From positions 1 to 26,022 of the forward strand of contig CAZBAF010000010.1 in assembly GCA_964490245.1 (NCBI GenBank): a stretch of DNA of 26,022 nucleotides, written 5' to 3'. The DNA comes from CAZBAF01 sp964490245 (GTDB lineage: Bacteria; Patescibacteriota; Saccharimonadia; Saccharimonadales; JACDBH01). Below the pieces are notes generated by a model. That model searched no databases and had not been told where the DNA came from. It was given only the letters and a program-made list of their open reading frames with translations. Of this stretch, positions 22,071 to 26,022 are shown piece by piece (position 1 is the first letter of the stretch; each line of letters opens with the position of its first letter). The translations under genes were made by a program, and so were the position numbers.

Positions 22071-22133
22071 ATGTCTTCAAGGCATGGATTTGCCTCTTTG
22101 TCAGAAGAAAAAATAACTCTTCTTAGTTACTAA
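22071..22133 (+). CDS. 20-aa microprotein resembling part of a KGG stress-protein repeat (putative)
   Basis: ATG 22071 to TAA 22133 reads M-S-S-R-H-G-F-A-S-L-S-E-E-K-I-T-L-L-S-Y. The R-x-G-F-A-S-L-x-x-E-K core resembles the start of the KGG stress-protein repeat (G-F-A-S-M-D-P-E-K), without the K-G-G end. It lies downstream of a strong promoter, but no Shine-Dalgarno precedes it. Inverted repeats AGAAGA/TCTTCT and TTAGT-T-ACTAA overlap its 3' end. It may be chance, a relic, or a real microprotein. Confidence 0.25.
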   Translation: MSSRHGFASLSEEKITLLSY

Positions 22134-22141
22134 AGCATTCT

Positions 22142-22981
22142 TTAATTTTTTAAAATACAGATCCGCAGTTTGCCGTCGGTGTGGAGGATGCCGCCCAGTA
22201 CGCGGTTGCGGATGCTGAGTCCCGGGTGAACTTTTTCGGTGATCGTCTTGGCTACAGAGTGGCTTTGGCGCAGGTCGTGTACGATCAGGTCGCGCTCGGC
22301 ATTGGTGTCGGGATCTATCATATGGGTCAGCTGGGCATTATGACGAATGGGTTTGATGCCGATATCCCTGCTGGCGGCACCAATCCAGAGCTGCCGGCTT
22401 TCCTGATCATGGCTGGGCCGGTGAAACCGTTGCCAAAAGTGTACGTCCTTATGAAACTGTTCAGGTCCGTCAAGATGGCAGGCCCAGAAGCGCACATGGT
22501 GGCGGTGGGAGGGGCTGTTCTCGGACGGTTTTTGAAAGCCGATATCCTGCTTGCGTCCAAACAGGTACAGGCTGCTAAAGGGCGCATTGACGTATGGACG
22601 GCGCAGCACCAGGGCGCGGATAAGTTTAAACAGAGTATACGGAGTACGTCTATCGGCCTTGTGCCAGCCGGCCTTTAGCATGGCGGTCTCGAGCTGCTCG
22701 CGGGTGCCGATAACGCCAATATTGATCGGATCACTGGCAAAGCCGTCAGGGGTGACGCAGTACAGCGGGATATGCGCCGGCTGGACAAACAGGCGGATTG
22801 CGCGGATAACCAGCGGTATAAACACGTAGGCGGTGAAAATATAGGTGGCAAACAGGGCAAAGGCCAGCGGGATACGGCGGTCAAAGAACGGGAAAAACTC
22901 CCAGACCGCCAAGTAGACAATCACCACGCCCAATACAAACACAAAGAGACGTTTAGCGAGACGGACAAGTCGGATCAACAT
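22142..22981 (-). CDS. LssY C-terminal-domain membrane protein
   Basis: 279 aa from the ATG at 22981. A longer frame to 23059 would overlap mutY and the shared promoter, so is unlikely. N-terminal M-L-I-R-L-V-R-L-A-K-R, then two hydrophobic helices (about residues 11-30 and 40-65), then a soluble domain with D-G-F-A-S-D-P-I-N-I-G-V-I-G, A-G-W-H-K-A-D, S-S-L-Y-L-F-G-R-K-Q-D-I-G-F-Q and H-H-V-R-F-W, typical of the LssY C-terminal family (PF14067). The family occurs fused to PAP2/DedA proteins but its role is not established. The gene is divergent from mutY, with overlapping -10 boxes. Confidence 0.8.
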   Translation of the reverse strand: MLIRLVRLAKRLFVFVLGVVIVYLAVWEFFPFFDRRIPLAFALFATYIFTAYVFIPLVIRAIRLFVQPAHIPLYCVTPDGFASDPINIGVIGTREQLETAMLKAGWHKADRRTPYTLFKLIRALVLRRPYVNAPFSSLYLFGRKQDIGFQKPSENSPSHRHHVRFWACHLDGPEQFHKDVHFWQRFHRPSHDQESRQLWIGAASRDIGIKPIRHNAQLTHMIDPDTNAERDLIVHDLRQSHSVAKTITEKVHPGLSIRNRVLGGILHTDGKLRICILKN

Positions 22982-22989
22982 AAGGTTAC

Positions 22990-22999
22990 TGATATTATA
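22990..22999. promoter_or_regulatory. Overlapping divergent -10 boxes shared by the LssY-like gene and mutY
   Basis: Plus strand: TGA-TATTAT (22990-22998), 7 nt before the mutY ATG. Minus strand: TATAAT (22999-22994), 12 nt before the LssY-like ATG. The two boxes overlap by five bases. CATAAG (22979-22984) lies 14-15 bp before the plus-strand -10, the same place as in the four CATAAG promoters. Confidence 0.5.
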
Positions 23000-23005
23000 T
23001 AACAG

Positions 23006-23863
23006 ATGAAGCGGGACCAGGATGCGGCGAGGGTGGTGATGGAGTATTACGGCCAGCATGGGCGCGAGCTGCCGTGGCGGCCGCCGGAGTTAAGTTTGCG
23101 GCCGGACAATACCCTTGATGCCTACGCTATTTTAGTCAGCGAGATAATGCTGCAGCAAACGCAGGTTAGCCGGGTGGTGCCACGGTATAGGGCGTTTTTG
23201 GCGCGCTTTCCGGATATCCGGTCGCTGGCAGGGGCGCCGCTGGCTGATGTGCTGACCCTGTGGTCGGGGCTGGGGTATAACCGCCGTGCCCGGTATTTGT
23301 GGCTGGCAGCGCAGGCTTTGGCGGACGAGCTTCAGCCGTGGACGCATGAAAAGCTGGTGGCCTGCCCAGGCATTGGTCCGCACACGGCTGCTGCCATCTT
23401 GGTTTATAGTTATGACGCGCCCCTGTTGTTTTTGGAGACAAATATCAAAACCGTGCTTATTCACCAGCTTTTTAGCGATAAGGAGGGGATAAGCGATCAG
23501 GAACTGTTGGCTGCCCTTGAGTCGGTGGTACCCTGGCATAACCGGCAGGCCGCCGGATCTGCTCCCAGCCCGAGGGTGTTTTACTGGGGCATGATGGATT
23601 ACGGTGCACATATCAAAGCAACAGTCGGTAATCTTAGCCGGCGCAGCAAAGGCTATGTTAAGCAGTCGCGTTTTGCCGGGTCAAGGCGGGCTGTGCGCGG
23701 GCAGGTGCTGCGCCTGCTGACGGCGGGGCCGCTGAGCCGGAAAGAGGTGCGCCAGGTGGTGACGGATGAGCGACTTGATGAAGTGGTGGAGGCTTTACAA
23801 AAAGAGCGGCTCATTAGCGTGCGCAATGAACTGCTTATGCTGTACAATGAAACACAGCAGTAA
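23006..23863 (+). CDS. MutY-like HhH-GPD DNA glycosylase lacking the iron-sulfur cluster
   Basis: 285 aa. The fold and MutY signature are clear: S-E-I-M-L-Q-Q-T-Q-V with catalytic Glu46, G-L-G-Y-N-R-R-A-R, and the hairpin C-P-G-I-G-P-H-T-A-A-A at 120-130. Where MutY has L-D-G-N-V, this protein has L-E-T-N-I-K-T-V, so the catalytic Asp is Glu144. The four C-terminal cysteines of the 4Fe-4S cluster are absent; the region reads T-V-G-N-L-S-R-R-S-K-G-Y-V-K-Q-S-R-F. The NUDIX-like 8-oxoG domain is missing; a short winged-helix-like end remains. It may excise adenine opposite 8-oxoG or act on other mismatches. Leaderless start likely. Confidence 0.85.
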   Translation: MKRDQDAARVVMEYYGQHGRELPWRPPELSLRPDNTLDAYAILVSEIMLQQTQVSRVVPRYRAFLARFPDIRSLAGAPLADVLTLWSGLGYNRRARYLWLAAQALADELQPWTHEKLVACPGIGPHTAAAILVYSYDAPLLFLETNIKTVLIHQLFSDKEGISDQELLAALESVVPWHNRQAAGSAPSPRVFYWGMMDYGAHIKATVGNLSRRSKGYVKQSRFAGSRRAVRGQVLRLLTAGPLSRKEVRQVVTDERLDEVVEALQKERLISVRNELLMLYNETQQ

Positions 23864-23904
23864 ATACTCGCTTTTGTTTACCACCAAAACAGGAGATATC
23901 TATC

Positions 23905-24258
23905 ATGGATGAATCTACACAAAACAACCCCGAGACCCAGGCAGCGCCCGAGCCAAGCGCCCCCGCTGCCAGCGCTCCTGTAGAGTCGACTCCTCCTGCC
24001 GAGCCGGTTGCAGCAGCACCTGTTGACCCGCCTGCCGAACCGGTATCAGCCGAAGCGGCACCGCCCGAATCATCCGACGCATCGGCCCCGGCATCAGAGC
24101 CTGTACCGGCACCTGCACCTGAGTCCGCCGACAATCCCGCGCCCGTGGTAACAGCGGCACCGGCCGGCGCCTCCAAAAAATCGCCAATCGTTCTGATTAC
24201 GGTGGTTGCTGTTGTCGTGGTTGTATTGGCAGTCCTGGCATACCTGGCTCTGGGGTAG
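23905..24258 (+). CDS. Tail-anchored Pro/Ala/Glu-rich protein
   Basis: 117 aa. The first 90 residues are almost wholly Pro, Ala, Glu, Ser and Val (P-A-E-P-V, A-P-V-E-S repeats), so disordered. S-K-K-S-P then leads into a C-terminal helix V-L-I-T-V-V-A-V-V-V-V-V-L-A at about 98-116. The positive flank puts the disordered part in the cytoplasm. AGGAG at 23891-23895 with 9-nt spacing supports the start. No family recognised; the composition resembles the arms of neighbouring proteins, perhaps a tether or spacer. Confidence 0.7.
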   Translation: MDESTQNNPETQAAPEPSAPAASAPVESTPPAEPVAAAPVDPPAEPVSAEAAPPESSDASAPASEPVPAPAPESADNPAPVVTAAPAGASKKSPIVLITVVAVVVVVLAVLAYLALG

Positions 24259-24274
24259 AGCGGCAAAACCAGTC

Positions 24275-24303
24275 TTGTTAAATGCATACAAAACTTGTAT
24301 AAT
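24275..24303 (+). promoter_or_regulatory. Promoter of the coiled-coil gene, with CTTGTAT/ATACAAG inverted repeat
   Basis: TTGTTA (24275-24280), 17-bp spacer, TATAAT (24298-24303). CTTGTAT (24294-24300) and ATACAAG (24325-24331) form an inverted repeat spanning the -10 and the start of the transcript, a possible operator. A second TATAAT at 24321-24326 lies 10 nt before the ATG. Confidence 0.5.
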
Positions 24304-24336
24304 ATATAGGATAGAGAATGTATAATACAAGACTAC

Positions 24337-25950
24337 ATGGGACCCAACAAGCAATCATTTGAATCAGGCCGATCAGAAGAAACCGGCGACGCCGAAACCT
24401 CCAAGAAAAAGAAGAAGCGCGTCGTCCGGACGGGCGGCATTTTGCCCAAACTGGAAGCGAATAAGACTGACGAGGCCAAGCCAGAAACCCGTTCAATGGG
24501 CGATTTGTTTGCGTCCAAAGAAAAAACATCCGAAAAAGAGTCTGAAAAAGAGCCCGCTCACGAGGATGGCAAAGGCACCTCCGCTGCAGAAATTGCCGCT
24601 GAAGATACCTCAGAAGCTGCCGAAGTTGAAACTGCTGAAGATACCGGTGATGCTCAGCTGGCCCAGACGCTGGCCATACCCGAGCTGGATCAGTCGCCCC
24701 GGCCGGCAGAAGCCGCTGCCGACAGTGATACGCTTGAGGGCGAATTTGCTGAGGAGGGCATGATTATCACCCGTCAGGAAGCGCCGGACCCGTCTGAGGC
24801 CGCTAAGCAGCCGTCTGCCGCCGAACGCCCGTCCGCTGAAATGTTTAAAGAACCAGAGACAGATACACCGCAGGCTGAAGAAGAAGCGCGCCCCGAAGGT
24901 GGCGACGGCGGTTTGCCGCCACCCCCCGAGACCGGCCCGTCAGCCGGCGCGTCGCCAGAGGAAGAACCGCCTCGTTACACTGCATCGTCCGGCAGCCCGC
25001 CGCCCGAGGCTCCGCCGGTTATGTATCCTTTTGCGGCCGGTGAAGTGCCGCAGGCCGAGCGTCAGCGCATGTTTAATCCCAGCGCACTGCCTGAGAGCCG
25101 CCCGGTAGTGCCGCCGGCTGAAGTTGTGCCGGTTCAAGAGGCCCGCCGTCAGGCGCATCGTGCCGAGAAGCGGGGTCTGAGCCGTGGGGTCTTAAGCGGC
25201 GGTGTATTTGGTTTTTTACTGGGCCGCCGCGGGCGCAAAACCGAGCGGGCCGCAGCAGAACAGACAGCCACTGTACAGCAAAAAGAGATAGAGCAGCTTA
25301 AGGGCGAGCAGGCACTTGTTGCCGAAAGACTTAGCGCACTCAATCGCAATCAGGAGGCTTTAGAGCGGCAGCTGACTGAGGCAGAGCGCCAGCAGCAACA
25401 GCCAGCAGCGGAGTCTGCAGCTGCCGAAGCGCCCTCTATGCCAGAGGCTCGTCCGCCCCGTCCCGAGCAGCCGCCGGCAGCCGCCCGTCCTGAGGCAAAA
25501 GCTTTACCCGTAAAGCCGGAAGACACGCCCATAACAGAGGAAACTTATCATCAGCCCCGTCCCGGCCGGCGGGTCGAGGCTAGTGCATGGCATACCTATG
25601 AGGTAGACGAAAAAACCGGCCAGCCGGTTGAGAAGTCGGATATCGTCTACGGCAAAGAGTTCAAAGAAGAACAAAAACAGGAGCGGCTGCGCAAGGACGC
25701 CTCACAGCCTGGTATGGCTGTGCAGTTGGGGCACGCGATTGTGCACGGGACAAGCCATGCGGCCACTCAGCAGGGCGCTGGTGCGCCTCTGGCTGACCCC
25801 GTCGTGCCGGTTCGGCAACAGAGTAAACGCCGTTCAGCGGCGGACCCGGTCTATATCAGGCAGCAACTGGTCCGTTACACGACTAATCCGCTTATATGGG
25901 TGGCAGCTGTCCTGATTGTTGTACTTTTGTTGGCTATTGGCGTCCTCTAG
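24337..25950 (+). CDS. Tail-anchored acidic coiled-coil protein
   Basis: 537 aa. Residues 1-20 and 60-270 are disordered and Glu/Ala/Pro-rich; K-K-K-K-K-R near residue 25 is basic. A glycine-rich G-V-L-S-G-G-V-F-G-F-L-L-G lies near 285. A coiled coil follows (about 300-350: Q-Q-K-E-I-E-Q-L-K, L-S-A-L-N-R-N-Q-E-A-L-E-R-Q-L). Another Pro-rich stretch leads to K-S-D-I-V-Y-G-K-E-F-K and a C-terminal helix (about 515-537: N-P-L-I-W-V-A-A-V-L-I-V-V-L). Most of it should be cytoplasmic. It could be a cytoskeletal or scaffold protein; no family recognised. No Shine-Dalgarno is evident. Confidence 0.7.
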   Translation: MGPNKQSFESGRSEETGDAETSKKKKKRVVRTGGILPKLEANKTDEAKPETRSMGDLFASKEKTSEKESEKEPAHEDGKGTSAAEIAAEDTSEAAEVETAEDTGDAQLAQTLAIPELDQSPRPAEAAADSDTLEGEFAEEGMIITRQEAPDPSEAAKQPSAAERPSAEMFKEPETDTPQAEEEARPEGGDGGLPPPPETGPSAGASPEEEPPRYTASSGSPPPEAPPVMYPFAAGEVPQAERQRMFNPSALPESRPVVPPAEVVPVQEARRQAHRAEKRGLSRGVLSGGVFGFLLGRRGRKTERAAAEQTATVQQKEIEQLKGEQALVAERLSALNRNQEALERQLTEAERQQQQPAAESAAAEAPSMPEARPPRPEQPPAAARPEAKALPVKPEDTPITEETYHQPRPGRRVEASAWHTYEVDEKTGQPVEKSDIVYGKEFKEEQKQERLRKDASQPGMAVQLGHAIVHGTSHAATQQGAGAPLADPVVPVRQQSKRRSAADPVYIRQQLVRYTTNPLIWVAAVLIVVLLLAIGVL

Positions 25951-25969
25951 CTCTGCTTACTTTACAATA

Positions 25970-26022
25970 GGAGTGAGGAGTGAGGAGTGAGGAGTGAGGA
26001 GTGAGGAGTGAGGAGTGAGGAG
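25970..26022 (+). repeat. 7-bp tandem repeat GGAGTGA, at least 7 copies, running off the window
   Basis: GGAGTGA repeats without interruption from 25970 to the window end (53 bp). A TTTACAATAG sequence precedes it at 25960-25969. The array contains GAGG/AGGAG words that resemble ribosome-binding sites. The gene after it is outside the window. Confidence 0.9.

Noticed and set aside
22181..22678. 165-codon plus-strand frame opposite the LssY-like gene
   Set aside because: The minus frame carries conserved LssY motifs; the plus frame has none.
22982..23059. Longer N-terminus for the LssY-like protein
   Set aside because: It would overlap mutY and the shared -10 region; the ATG at 22981 begins a normal basic N-terminus before the first helix.
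23835..24287. 150-codon minus-strand frame rich in Gly, Ala and Thr
   Set aside because: It is the complement of the Pro/Ala-rich gene at 23905, which has a good ribosome site and a membrane anchor.
1..26022. TGA recoded as glycine (code 25)
   Set aside because: TGA ends several genes in exact ATGA overlaps and after conserved C-termini, so it acts as stop.

Overview
This window looks like chromosome from a Candidate Phyla Radiation (Patescibacteria) bacterium, most likely a fairly GC-rich Candidatus Saccharibacteria (TM7). The reasons are short intergenic gaps, many membrane-anchored proteins with long Pro/Ala/Glu/Asp-rich disordered segments, a MutY-like glycosylase without the iron-sulfur cysteines, and many genes without a Shine-Dalgarno site whose start codon sits just after a -10 box. 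TGA is a normal stop here (several ATGA start/stop overlaps), which argues against the code-25 lineages Absconditabacteria and Gracilibacteria. The lineage call is inference; no rRNA or tRNA gene lies in the window. No insertion sequence, prophage, CRISPR array or integron was seen.

Layout. 1-4.2 kb: the 3' part of a large repeat-built surface protein, an MprF/AglD-type membrane protein and undecaprenyl-diphosphatase. 4.2-6.75 kb: a membrane-anchored unknown, a lone receiver-domain protein with an acidic tail, and a possible class I isoprenoid-synthase-like protein. 6.85-8.71 kb: a riboswitch-like structured RNA ending in an intrinsic terminator that touches the start codon of a 380-aa unknown with a C-terminal zinc ribbon, followed by two tiny zinc-ribbon genes. 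8.84-13 kb: nadD, a KefB-type antiporter, an iron-permease-like protein, a 460-bp region with two divergent promoters, a 30-aa microgene and a bidirectional terminator, and a DsbA-like oxidoreductase. 13-16.9 kb: a CNNM/CBS protein, a decayed or frameshifted small-gene patch, aspS with a structured leader, and an SGNH hydrolase. 16.9-18.5 kb: a ferric-reductase-like membrane protein overlapping a cupredoxin, then a membrane protein with a histone-like lysine tail. 18.6-26 kb: a family of disordered-plus-membrane-segment proteins interrupted by a divergent LssY-like/mutY pair. The window ends in a 7-bp tandem repeat rich in Shine-Dalgarno-like words.

Themes. The products concern the cell envelope (adhesin-like protein, UppP, the MprF/AglD-like protein, DsbA, antiporter, anchored propeller and PsbP-like proteins), with little central metabolism beyond NAD and aspartyl-tRNA synthesis. 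The most unusual non-coding signals are a family of sigma70-type promoters whose spacers share CATAAG, several of which drive no annotated gene, and the riboswitch-like RNA in front of the zinc-ribbon cluster.
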